Shown: piece by piece, positions 6,429 to 13,510 of the stretch | Numbering within the stretch: position 1 is the stretch's first letter | Layout of the letters: each line of letters starts with the position of its first letter | Source: Pseudomonadota bacterium | GTDB lineage: Bacteria; Pseudomonadota; Gammaproteobacteria; Steroidobacterales; Steroidobacteraceae | Direction: 5' to 3' | Assembly: GCA_018241455.1 (NCBI GenBank) | Contig: JAFEDW010000029.1 | Span: 1 to 13,743, forward strand | DNA: 13,743 nt | Program-made: the position numbers and the translations under genes | Notes under the pieces: generated by a model | The model's input: the letters and a program-made list of their open reading frames with translations, nothing else | Database searches by the model: none | Told to the model about the DNA's origin: nothing

Positions 6429-8525
6429 ATGACCGAATTGGCCCTCAATCCCGGCAACCCAGGCCTGACCCTGCTGAACTCGCTGCGCCGCGGCGCCGGT
6501 GCGCCGTTCATGCTGCTGTCGATCCTGGCGATGATCGTGCTGCCATTGCCGCCGCTCGCGCTCGACATCCTGTTCACGTTCAACATCGCGCTCTCGGTGC
6601 TGGTGGCGATGGCGGTCGTCAACGTGGCGCGGCCGCTCGACTTCGCGATCTTCCCGACCGTGCTGCTGCTCGCCACCCTGCTGCGGCTGGCGCTCAACGT
6701 CGCCTCGACGCGCGTGGTGCTGATGCACGGGCACGAGGGCACGGCCGCGGCCGGGCGCGTCATCGAGGCCTTCGGCAAGTTCGTCGTCGGCGGCAACTAT
6801 GCGGTCGGCATCGTCGTGTTCGCGATATTGACCATCATCAACTTCGTCGTCGTGACCAAGGGCGCGGGCCGCATCTCGGAAGTCAGCGCGCGCTTCACCC
6901 TCGATTCGATGCCCGGCAAGCAGATGGCGATCGACGCCGACCTCAATGCCGGCCTGATCAACCAGGAGCAGGCGCGCGAGCGCCGCGCCGAGGTGCGGGC
7001 CGAAGCGGATTTCTACGGTTCGATGGACGGCGCCAGCAAGTTCGTGCGCGGCGATGCCACCGCCGGCATCATGATCCTCGTCATCAACATCGTCGGCGGC
7101 CTCGCGATCGGCACGCTGAGCCACGGCTTGAATTTCAGCGACGCGGCGCGCGTGTACACGCTGCTGACCATCGGCGACGGCCTCGTCGCGCAGATCCCGG
7201 CGCTGCTGCTGTCGACCGCGGTCGCGATCATCGTGACGCGCATGTCGCGTGCGCAGGACCTCGGCGGCGAACTGGCCACGCAGGTGTTCCGCCAGCCACG
7301 GAGCCTGGCGGTCGCCGCGGCGATCCTCGGCGTCATGGGCTTGATCCCGGGCATGCCGAACATGGCCTTCCTGATGTTCGCGGTGCTGCTGGGCGCAGCC
7401 GCATGGCTGCTGAAGCAGCGCGCGCAGGCCGCGGCCGCGGCTGCCGCTGCGCCCGCTGCGCCAGTCGCCACCAGCAACGAACCGCGCGACCTGTCGTGGG
7501 ATGACGTGCAGAGCGCCGACCTGATCGGCCTCGAAGTGGGTTTCAGGCTGGTGTCGCTGGTCGACAAGAACAACGGCGGCGAACTGTTGGCGCGCATCCG
7601 CGGCGTGCGCCGCAAGCTGTCGCAGGAACTCGGCTTCCTCGTGCAGGCCGTGCACATCCGCGACAACCTCGAGCTCTCGCCCAACGCGTATCGGGTGAGT
7701 TTGGCCGGCGTGGCAGTCGGCGATGGCGTCGTCTATCCCGATCGCGAACTGGCGATCAACCCGGGACGGGTGTTCGGCAAGCCGCCAGGCATCGAGACGC
7801 GCGATCCGGCTTTCGGCATGGAGGCGATCTGGATCGAGCCGCAGGCGCGCGAACAGGCGCAGATGTTCGGCTACACGGTCGTCGACGCCAGCACCGTCAT
7901 CGCCACGCACCTGAGCCACGTGATCCAGATGCATGCGCACGAATTGTTGGGGCACGATGAAGCGCAGCAGCTGCTCAACGGGCTGGCGAAGACATCGCCG
8001 CGCCTGGTCGAGGACCTGGTGCCGAAGATCCTGCCGCTCAGCGTCGTGGTGCGCGTGCTGCAGGGGTTGCTCGCCGAACGCGTGCCGATCCGGAATATCC
8101 GCACCATCATCGAGACGCTCGCCGAGCACGCGCCGCGCACGCAGGATCCGGCCGTGCTGCAGGCACAGGCACGCATCGCGCTGTCGCGCCAGATCGTGCA
8201 GGACATCGCCGGCACGGGGAGCGAGCTGCCGGTGGTCACGCTCGAGCCCGACCTCGAGCAACTGCTGCAGAATTCCATGGCCTCGGGCGGGGCCGCGAAT
8301 GCCGCGCTCGAACCCGGGCTGGCCGAACGGCTGGCGACGCGCTTGGCCGAATCGGCGCAGCGCCAGGAAGCCGCCGGCGAACCGGCCGTGCTGATGGTCG
8401 CGCCGCCGCTGCGCGCGACGCTGGCGCGTTTCGCGCGCGCCAGCGTGCCGGCGATGCACGTGCTGGCCTGGAACGAGATTCCCGACAACCGGCGCGTGCG
8501 GCTCGTGGCCGCGGTCGGCCGCTGA
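6429..8525 (+). CDS. flhA: FlhA, flagellar type III export gate protein
   Basis: The product is 698 residues. The N-terminal part to about residue 325 carries the membrane helices; the FHIPEP-type signature RISEVSARFTLDSMPGKQMA begins at residue 148, and SMDGASKFVRGDA follows near 199-211, including the Asp (about 200) that corresponds to the proton-coupling Asp of the family. An Ala-rich linker at about 332-348 joins the cytoplasmic domain, which runs to the end and has the usual ELLARIRGVRRKLSQELGF and PNAYRVSLAGVAVGDG segments. FlhA forms the nonameric export ring that docks chaperone-substrate complexes. The start ATG at 6429 gives the right distance to the first helix; a TTG 18 bases upstream is inside the -12 promoter element. 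AGGGG lies immediately before the ATG, too close for a good Shine-Dalgarno. Confidence 0.96.
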   Translation: MTELALNPGNPGLTLLNSLRRGAGAPFMLLSILAMIVLPLPPLALDILFTFNIALSVLVAMAVVNVARPLDFAIFPTVLLLATLLRLALNVASTRVVLMHGHEGTAAAGRVIEAFGKFVVGGNYAVGIVVFAILTIINFVVVTKGAGRISEVSARFTLDSMPGKQMAIDADLNAGLINQEQARERRAEVRAEADFYGSMDGASKFVRGDATAGIMILVINIVGGLAIGTLSHGLNFSDAARVYTLLTIGDGLVAQIPALLLSTAVAIIVTRMSRAQDLGGELATQVFRQPRSLAVAAAILGVMGLIPGMPNMAFLMFAVLLGAAAWLLKQRAQAAAAAAAAPAAPVATSNEPRDLSWDDVQSADLIGLEVGFRLVSLVDKNNGGELLARIRGVRRKLSQELGFLVQAVHIRDNLELSPNAYRVSLAGVAVGDGVVYPDRELAINPGRVFGKPPGIETRDPAFGMEAIWIEPQAREQAQMFGYTVVDASTVIATHLSHVIQMHAHELLGHDEAQQLLNGLAKTSPRLVEDLVPKILPLSVVVRVLQGLLAERVPIRNIRTIIETLAEHAPRTQDPAVLQAQARIALSRQIVQDIAGTGSELPVVTLEPDLEQLLQNSMASGGAANAALEPGLAERLATRLAESAQRQEAAGEPAVLMVAPPLRATLARFARASVPAMHVLAWNEIPDNRRVRLVAAVGR

Positions 8526-8559
8526 ACACTCCCTGCACATCACCACCGGCAAGCAGACC

Positions 8560-9750
8560 ATGAAGATCAAACAATTCCTCGGGGCGGACATGCGCGATGC
8601 GCTGCGGCAGATCCGCGCGGAACTGGGCGCGGATGCGGTCATTCTCTCGACACGCAGCGTGGGGCAGGGCGTCGAGGTCAGCGCCGCTTGTGACGCGGAT
8701 GTGCCCACGCCGGCGGCCGTTGCGACGACCGCATCTCCGGTAGCGATTGCTGCGAACGACGCGGCTTCCGCCGCCGCGCAGGTCCCGGCAAGCATTGCCG
8801 CGTTCCCGGCGATCAGCGCCGCCGACCAATTGTCGATGAGCGAGGAACTGCGCACGCTCCGCCAGCTGCTCGAGCGCCAGCTCGCGGCTTTTGCCTGGAA
8901 CGACTACACGCGCCGCGAACCGCTGCGCGCCCGGGCGCTTTCCGAACTGACCGGGCTCGGCGTGGCACGCGATGTCGCCATGCAGGTGGCCGACGCATTA
9001 CCCACCAATCTCGATGCCGAGACCGCGCAGCAAGCGCATCTGGTGCTGCTCTCGCAGCGCATTGCGGTCTGCGAGCCGCCGGAAGCGAGCGGCGGAGCGG
9101 TAGCCTTGCTCGGCGCCGCCGGTTCCGGCAAGACCACGATGCTCGCCAAGCTGGCACTGCGCTGGCTGCTCGAACATGGCAACGATGGCTTGTCGATCGT
9201 TACGATCGACGATGAACACATCGGCGCTGGCGAACAGGCGCGTTCGCTCGGACGGCTGCTGGGCGTGCCAAGTTTCCGCTTTGCCAACGGCGCCGAATTT
9301 GCCGCCGCGGCCGGGCGCTTTGCCAGCCAGGAATTCGTACTGATCGATACACCGGCGCTGGGCGCCGATGTCGCGGCGGCTGCGGAGCTGCGCGCCGCGC
9401 TCGCCAGCGCGCCGCTGCCGCTGCGGCGTCTGCTGCTGCTCCCGGCCAGTGCGCAAACCGGGGTGCTCAACGAACTGCTGCGCCGCGCCGCACCGCTGGC
9501 GCCCGATTGTTGCGCAGTGACGCGTTGCGACGAGGCCGCGACGCTGGGTGGCGTGATTTCAACGCTGCTGCGCAGCGGCTTGCCCGTTGCGTACCTGAGC
9601 GATGGGCCACGCATACCGGAGGACTTGCGGCCGGCCCGCGGCCACCAGCTGGTGGCGCGCGCGGTGGAGTTGACGCGCGCTTCCGGCGCGAGCGTCGACC
9701 CGGAATTACTGGCGCAGCAATTCGGAGGGCAGCTCAATGCAGCGGCCTGA
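8560..9750 (+). CDS. flhF: FlhF, SRP-like GTPase for polar flagellum placement, with altered G motifs
   Basis: The product is 396 residues. The N-terminus MKIKQFLGADMRDALRQIRA with ELGADAVILSTR is the conserved FlhF opening; an Ala-rich linker covers about 48-85; the NG GTPase domain follows from about 95. The P-loop GAAGSGKTT (185-193) is intact. Other motifs deviate from the family: the G2 region reads DDEHIGAGEQ (217-226) where DTYRIGAxEQ is usual, G3 reads DTPA (263-266) instead of DTAG, and G4 reads TRCDEA (321-326) instead of TKxDEA. The closing segment LPVAYLSDGPRIPEDL is FlhF-like. FlhF recruits early flagellar parts to the cell pole. The gene overlaps flhG by 14 bases. Identity is secure; whether this copy hydrolyses GTP normally is uncertain. 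Confidence 0.93.
   Translation: MKIKQFLGADMRDALRQIRAELGADAVILSTRSVGQGVEVSAACDADVPTPAAVATTASPVAIAANDAASAAAQVPASIAAFPAISAADQLSMSEELRTLRQLLERQLAAFAWNDYTRREPLRARALSELTGLGVARDVAMQVADALPTNLDAETAQQAHLVLLSQRIAVCEPPEASGGAVALLGAAGSGKTTMLAKLALRWLLEHGNDGLSIVTIDDEHIGAGEQARSLGRLLGVPSFRFANGAEFAAAAGRFASQEFVLIDTPALGADVAAAAELRAALASAPLPLRRLLLLPASAQTGVLNELLRRAAPLAPDCCAVTRCDEAATLGGVISTLLRSGLPVAYLSDGPRIPEDLRPARGHQLVARAVELTRASGASVDPELLAQQFGGQLNAAA
9724..9729 (+). promoter_or_regulatory. Ribosome binding site of flhG, inside flhF
   Basis: GGAGGG lies seven bases before the ATG at 9737 and within the last codons of flhF. It is the strongest Shine-Dalgarno in the window and fixes the flhG start, giving a 14-base overlap with flhF. 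Confidence 0.75.
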
Positions 9751-10603
9751 GCTCGTGGGCAAACAGTTCGTCAAGGGCGCCGTGCAGGTGATCGCCGTGA
9801 CCGGTGGCAAGGGCGGCACCGGCAAGACGACGGTGGCCGTCAACCTGGCCACGGCGCTGGCGCAGGCCGGCCGCCGCGTACTGCTGCTCGATGGCGACCT
9901 GGGCCTGGCCAGCGTCGATGTGCTGCTCGGCCTGACGCCCACGCATACGCTCGAACAGGTCGTCAGCGGGGAAGTGCGGCTCGAGGAAATCGTGCTGCGC
10001 ACTGCCGACGGCCTCAACGTGATTCCGGCCGCTTCCGGCGTCGCGCGCATGGCGCGGCTCGGCGCCGCCGAACATGCCGCCATCGTCCGCGCGTTCGCCG
10101 CGTTGCCGGGCGAGCATGAGATCCTCGTGATCGACACGGCGCCGGGCCTGCACGCTGCGGTGCTCGATTTCTGCCAGGCCGCGCAACAGCAGCTCATCGT
10201 GCTGCGCAACGAGCCGGCTTCACTGACCGATGCCTACGCGCTGATCAAGGTGCTGAGCCGCGAGCGCCACGTGCGGCAGTTTCGCGTGCTGGTCAACATG
10301 GCCCGCAATGGCGCCGAGGCACAAAACCTGTTCCTGCGCTTGCAGCGCGTCACCGATCGCTACCTCGACGTGGCCCTCGAGTTCGCCGGCGAGATTCCCG
10401 AGGACGGCGACGTGCCGCAGGCGGTGCGCGCGCAGCGGACCGTGCTGGCCGCCTATCCCGGCGGTCCCGCGGCGCGCGCCTACCGGCGCCTCGCGCGGGA
10501 CGTGCAGCGCTGGACGGCGCCGCAACAGCCGAGCGGCCGGCTGGAGTTCTTCTTCGAGCGATTGTTGGCGCGCCCCGCCGCGCAACTGCAGGTGATCAAA
10601 TGA
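9737..10603 (+). CDS. flhG: FlhG (FleN), MinD-like ATPase controlling flagellar number
   Basis: The product is 288 residues of the ParA/MinD family. The deviant Walker A motif KGGTGKTT is at 25-32, the A' region LLLDGDLGLAS at about 49-59, and the Walker B-like VIDTAPG at 131-137. LLGLTPTHTLEQVVSG and RNEPASLTDAYALIKVLS are typical FlhG segments. A C-terminal basic, amphipathic tail (LEFFFERLLARP) could be the membrane-targeting helix. In the family FlhG limits flagellar number, binds FlhF and, in pseudomonads, antagonises FleQ. The N-terminal DQA motif used by some FlhG proteins to stimulate FlhF is not seen; Pseudomonas FleN, as I recall, also lacks it. Small differences from the usual motifs are G in DGD (normally DAD) and DTAPG (normally DTAAG). 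Its stop overlaps the fliA start (ATGA). Confidence 0.94.
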   Translation: MQRPELVGKQFVKGAVQVIAVTGGKGGTGKTTVAVNLATALAQAGRRVLLLDGDLGLASVDVLLGLTPTHTLEQVVSGEVRLEEIVLRTADGLNVIPAASGVARMARLGAAEHAAIVRAFAALPGEHEILVIDTAPGLHAAVLDFCQAAQQQLIVLRNEPASLTDAYALIKVLSRERHVRQFRVLVNMARNGAEAQNLFLRLQRVTDRYLDVALEFAGEIPEDGDVPQAVRAQRTVLAAYPGGPAARAYRRLARDVQRWTAPQQPSGRLEFFFERLLARPAAQLQVIK

Positions 10604-11328
10604 ACGGCGTACAAGCCTACGCGAGCGCGGCTCCGCAGCCGAATTTCGACGCACTCGTGCGCCAGCATGCGGACCTCGTCAAGCGCATCGCCTACCACCT
10701 TGCCGGGCGCCTGCCGCCGCAGGTCGAGGTCGATGACCTGGTGCAATCCGGCATGATCGGCTTGCTCGAGGCGGCGCAGAATTTCATGGCCGGCCGCGGC
10801 GCCAGTTTCGAGACCTACGCCGGCATCCGCATCCGCGGCGCGATGCTCGACGCCCTGCGCAAGCTCGACTGGGCGCCGCGCTCCGTGCACCGCAAGGCGC
10901 GCGCGGCGGCGGCGGCGATGCGCGACGTCGAGGCGCGCACCGGGCGCGAGGCGAGCGACGCCGACGTGGCCGCGCAGCTCGGCGTGCCACTCGAGCAGTA
11001 CCACGGCATCCTGCAGGACGCGCTCGGTTGCCAGCTGCTGCGTCTCAACGACAGCGACGATGGCGAGGATTCGACGCTCGACCGGCTGCCGCACGACGGA
11101 CCCGATCCGCAGGGCGAGACACTCGAGGAGGCGCGCCGCCAGGCGGTCACGACGGCCATCAGTGCGCTGCCGGAACGCGAGCGGCTGGTGCTGTCGCTGT
11201 ACTACGAACAGGAGCTGAACCTGAAGGAAATCGGCGCGGTGCTCAAGGTCACCGAGTCACGCGCCTGCCAGCTGCATGGCCAGGCGCTGGTGCGCCTGAA
11301 ATCGCAACTGACCGAGTGGCGCGGCTGA
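10600..11328 (+). CDS. fliA: FliA, flagellar sigma-28 factor
   Basis: The product is 242 residues, typical size. Region 2 spans about 18-90, with LVKRIAYHLAGRLPPQVEVD and DLVQSGMIGLLEAAQNF, then FETYAGIRIRGAMLDALRKL and the DWAPRSVHRKAR transition into region 3 (about 90-150). Region 4 (about 180-236) contains ALPERERLVLSLYYEQELNL and the helix-turn-helix LKEIGAVLKVTESRACQLHG. FliA directs RNA polymerase to late flagellar genes such as flagellin and is held by FlgM until the hook is complete. The start overlaps the flhG stop by four bases, so it is coupled to flhF/flhG. No sigma-28 promoter was recognised in the window. Confidence 0.96.
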   Translation: MNGVQAYASAAPQPNFDALVRQHADLVKRIAYHLAGRLPPQVEVDDLVQSGMIGLLEAAQNFMAGRGASFETYAGIRIRGAMLDALRKLDWAPRSVHRKARAAAAAMRDVEARTGREASDADVAAQLGVPLEQYHGILQDALGCQLLRLNDSDDGEDSTLDRLPHDGPDPQGETLEEARRQAVTTAISALPERERLVLSLYYEQELNLKEIGAVLKVTESRACQLHGQALVRLKSQLTEWRG

Positions 11329-11347
11329 GCCGGGCGCACGAACGATC

Positions 11348-12088
11348 GTGGACATACTCAGCATCATCGGAGTCCTGCTCGCCGGCACGGCGATCCTGGC
11401 CGGCGCCGTGCTCAAGGGCGCGGGCCTGCACGCGTTGCTGTCGTGGGCGGCGTTCATGATCGTCATGGTCGGCACGCTCGCGGCGATCTGCGTGCAGACG
11501 CCGGCGGACGTGATGCGGCGCGCGCTGGTCATGCTGCCGTGGGTGTTCCGGCCGCCGGCGCGCACGCCCGAGGCGCAGATCCGCAAGCTGGTCGAATGGA
11601 GCGGGATCTCGCGCAAGCAGGGCCTGCTCGGGCTCGAGCCGGTGCTCGGGCGCGAGACCGATCCGTTCCTGCGCCGCGGCCTGCAACTCGTGGTCGATGG
11701 CAATTCTCCCGACGCGATCCGCGCGACGCTCGAAGTCGACATGCAGGTACGCGAATCGGCCGACCTGCGCGCCGCGCGCGTGTTCGAAGGCATGGGCGTG
11801 TACGCGCCGACGCTCGGCATCATCGGCGCGGTGCTCGGCCTGATGGCGGTCATGCAGCACCTGGCCGACCCGAGTGAGCTCGGGCACGGCATCGCGGCGG
11901 CATTCACCGCCACGGTGTACGGCATCGGCCTCGCCAACCTGTTGTTCCTGCCGATGTCCAACAAGCTGAAGGTGGCCGTGCACGCGCACGCGCACGTGCA
12001 CGCGATGCTGATCGAAGGCCTGGTCGGCATCGCGCAGGGCGACAATCCGCGCGGCATCGACAACCGGCTGCGCAGCTACCTGGAGTAG
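11348..12088 (+). CDS. motC: MotC, MotA-type flagellar stator subunit
   Basis: The product is 246 residues from a GTG at 11348. Four membrane helices are visible: about 2-20, 31-50, 151-170 and 184-203. The cytoplasmic loop (50-150) contains the usual RGLQLVVDGNSPDAIRATLE segment, and helix 3 begins VYAPTLGIIGAVLGLM, with the conserved Pro at 154; helix 4 ends LLFLPMSNKLK with Pro 202. These Pro residues correspond to those needed for torque in MotA. With MotD it forms the ion-driven stator. The motif VHAHAHVHAM at 211-220, just after helix 4, has four alternating His and is unlike the charged sequence normally there. No ribosome site precedes the GTG. It lies 19 bases after fliA, where chemotaxis genes usually intervene. 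Confidence 0.94.
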   Translation: MDILSIIGVLLAGTAILAGAVLKGAGLHALLSWAAFMIVMVGTLAAICVQTPADVMRRALVMLPWVFRPPARTPEAQIRKLVEWSGISRKQGLLGLEPVLGRETDPFLRRGLQLVVDGNSPDAIRATLEVDMQVRESADLRAARVFEGMGVYAPTLGIIGAVLGLMAVMQHLADPSELGHGIAAAFTATVYGIGLANLLFLPMSNKLKVAVHAHAHVHAMLIEGLVGIAQGDNPRGIDNRLRSYLE

Positions 12089-12093
12089 CCGCG

Positions 12094-12972
12094 ATGCCAC
12101 GCCGCCGCACGCATCTGGAGCACGAGAACCACGAGGCCTGGGCCATTCCCTACGGCGACCTGATGACGCTGCTGCTGGCCTTCTTCGTCGTCATGTACGC
12201 CATCTCGTCGGTGAACTCCGGCAAGTACCGCGTGCTGTCGGATGCCCTGTCGGCCGAATTCCGCGGCACGCCGCGCGCGCCGCAACCCATCCAGGTCGGC
12301 GACCTGCCGCAGAACGTCAGCGAGCAGATGCCGATCACCGAAATGAACCGCATGTTCACCGCCGGCATGCCGGCGCACATGCTGATGCCGCTGCCGCAGG
12401 CGCGCGGCTCGGTGCGCGACGGGCAGCGCACGGCGGGTTCGATCGATCCGCGCGATCCGGCCAACGCCGCGCTGATCGAGGCGGAGGCCGCGCGCCAGAA
12501 GGAGCTGGCCGGCGTCGAGGCCGACGTCAGCGGCGTGCTCGCCAACCTGATCAAGAACAACCTGGTGCAGGTGCACAAGCAGGGCGATTCGGTGCAGGTG
12601 CAGATCAGCGCCGACATCCTGTTCGCGAGCGGTGTTGCCGAGCCGGCGCCGGCCGCATTGCCGGTGCTGCAGCGCCTGGCCGATTCGCTCAAGCCCTGGC
12701 CCAACGCCGTGCGCGTCGAGGGGCACACCGACGACGTGCCGATCCGCTCGGCGGTCTTCCATTCGAACTGGGAGCTGTCGGCCGCGCGGGCCGGCAGCGT
12801 GGTGCGATTGTTCAGCGAGCGCGGCGTGGATCCGCAGCGGCTCGCCGTGGTCGGCTACGGCCAGTACCGGCCGCTGCAATCCAACGACACCGCCGCGGGG
12901 CGCAATGCCAACCGCCGCGTGGTCGTCATCATCCTCGGGCGCGGCCGCGACGGCGGCTACTCGAGCCCTTGA
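12094..12972 (+). CDS. motD: MotD, MotB-type flagellar stator subunit
   Basis: The product is 292 residues. A basic N-terminus (MPRRRTHLEHENHEAW) leads into the single membrane helix IPYGDLMTLLLAFFVVMYAI (18-37), with the ion-binding Asp at residue 22. A periplasmic linker of about 120 residues follows, then the OmpA/MotB peptidoglycan-binding domain (about 160-282), with GHTDDVPI at 210-217, NWELSAARAGSVVRLF at 225-240, GVDPQRLAVVGYGQYRP at 244-260, and NANRRVVVIIL at 271-281. It anchors the stator to the cell wall and conducts ions with MotC. GGAG (12082-12085) stands eight bases before the ATG, within the end of motC, and the genes are five bases apart. PYGD with Asp in this position suggests a proton-type stator, but the ion cannot be decided from sequence alone. 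Confidence 0.95.
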   Translation: MPRRRTHLEHENHEAWAIPYGDLMTLLLAFFVVMYAISSVNSGKYRVLSDALSAEFRGTPRAPQPIQVGDLPQNVSEQMPITEMNRMFTAGMPAHMLMPLPQARGSVRDGQRTAGSIDPRDPANAALIEAEAARQKELAGVEADVSGVLANLIKNNLVQVHKQGDSVQVQISADILFASGVAEPAPAALPVLQRLADSLKPWPNAVRVEGHTDDVPIRSAVFHSNWELSAARAGSVVRLFSERGVDPQRLAVVGYGQYRPLQSNDTAAGRNANRRVVVIILGRGRDGGYSSP

Positions 12973-13016
12973 GTCCATCGAACGAATACGGCTTCATCCT
13001 GACCCACATATCATCC

Positions 13017-13020
13017 GGAG
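13017..13020 (+). promoter_or_regulatory. Ribosome binding site of the DUF2802 gene
   Basis: GGAG lies six bases before the ATG at 13027 and supports that start. The 54-base gap after motD that contains it shows no promoter I can recognise. Confidence 0.65.
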
Positions 13021-13026
13021 AATCCC

Positions 13027-13494
13027 ATGCTGAATCTTCACGCGCTGCACCTGAACCCGCACCTGCACCCCGACTGGACGCTGATCCTGAGCGCGGCGCT
13101 GCCCGCCAGCCTGCTGGCATTGGCGCTGGCGGTGTTCGTGCTGGGCTACTCGTTGCGTCGGGGGCACCGCACACACCGCGCCGAGCTGGCGCGCATCTTC
13201 GAGCAGCTCGACCTGCTGCGCTTCGATGCACAGCAGGATGCGGCGGCAGCGACCGTGGCGACGGCGCCGCGTGAAGCGAACGCCGATGCGGCGGCCGACA
13301 GCGCGCTGCTCGCGGCCGTCATGGCGCGCGAACCGCAGCTGCTGGGCGGGACCGGCGACTACTACGCCGCCGCGCAGCTCGCCGCGCGTGGCAGCAGCGC
13401 AGCCGAGATCGCCAACCGTTGCGGCATCGTCAACGGCGAGGCGCGCGTGCTGGTCGCGCTGCAGCAGGCGCGCTCGCGGCGCACCGAGCACTGA
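13027..13494 (+). CDS. DUF2802 family membrane protein of flagellar/chemotaxis loci
   Basis: The product is 155 residues. A short His-rich N-terminus (LHALHLNPHLHPDWT) precedes one membrane helix at about 20-43 (ILSAALPASLLALALAVFVLGY). A charged helix (RAELARIFEQLDLLRF) and an Ala-rich linker lead to the C-terminal DUF2802 domain, recognised by YYAAAQLAARGSSAAEIANR followed by CGIVNGEARVLVALQQ (about 117-152). This HTH-like domain occurs in proteins encoded after motCD/cheW in Pseudomonas and Xanthomonas; its function is not known to me. Here it follows motD directly, without the ParA-like and CheW genes that normally stand between. The last gene of the + strand run, it ends 16 bases before a convergent gene. 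Confidence 0.85.
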   Translation: MLNLHALHLNPHLHPDWTLILSAALPASLLALALAVFVLGYSLRRGHRTHRAELARIFEQLDLLRFDAQQDAAAATVATAPREANADAAADSALLAAVMAREPQLLGGTGDYYAAAQLAARGSSAAEIANRCGIVNGEARVLVALQQARSRRTEH

Positions 13495-13510
13495 GCGGTG
13501 GCGTTGATCC

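Noticed and set aside
6228..8855. An 875-codon open frame on the minus strand opposite flhA
   Set aside because: It lies exactly antisense to flhB-flhA-flhF, is full of Arg, His, Gln and Asp typical of reverse-frame reading of GC-rich genes, and has no domain I can recognise. The + strand genes fully explain the region.
9154..9170. A GG-N10-GC match (TGGCACTGCGCTGGCT) within flhF
   Set aside because: The -12 half is TGGC rather than TTGC and the site lies inside conserved coding sequence (LALRWLL), more than 500 bases before flhG, so chance is more likely.
12973..13026. Possible sigma-28 or other promoter before the DUF2802 gene
   Set aside because: No TAAA/GCCGATAA-like or -24/-12 pattern is present in this gap; only the GGAG ribosome site is clear.
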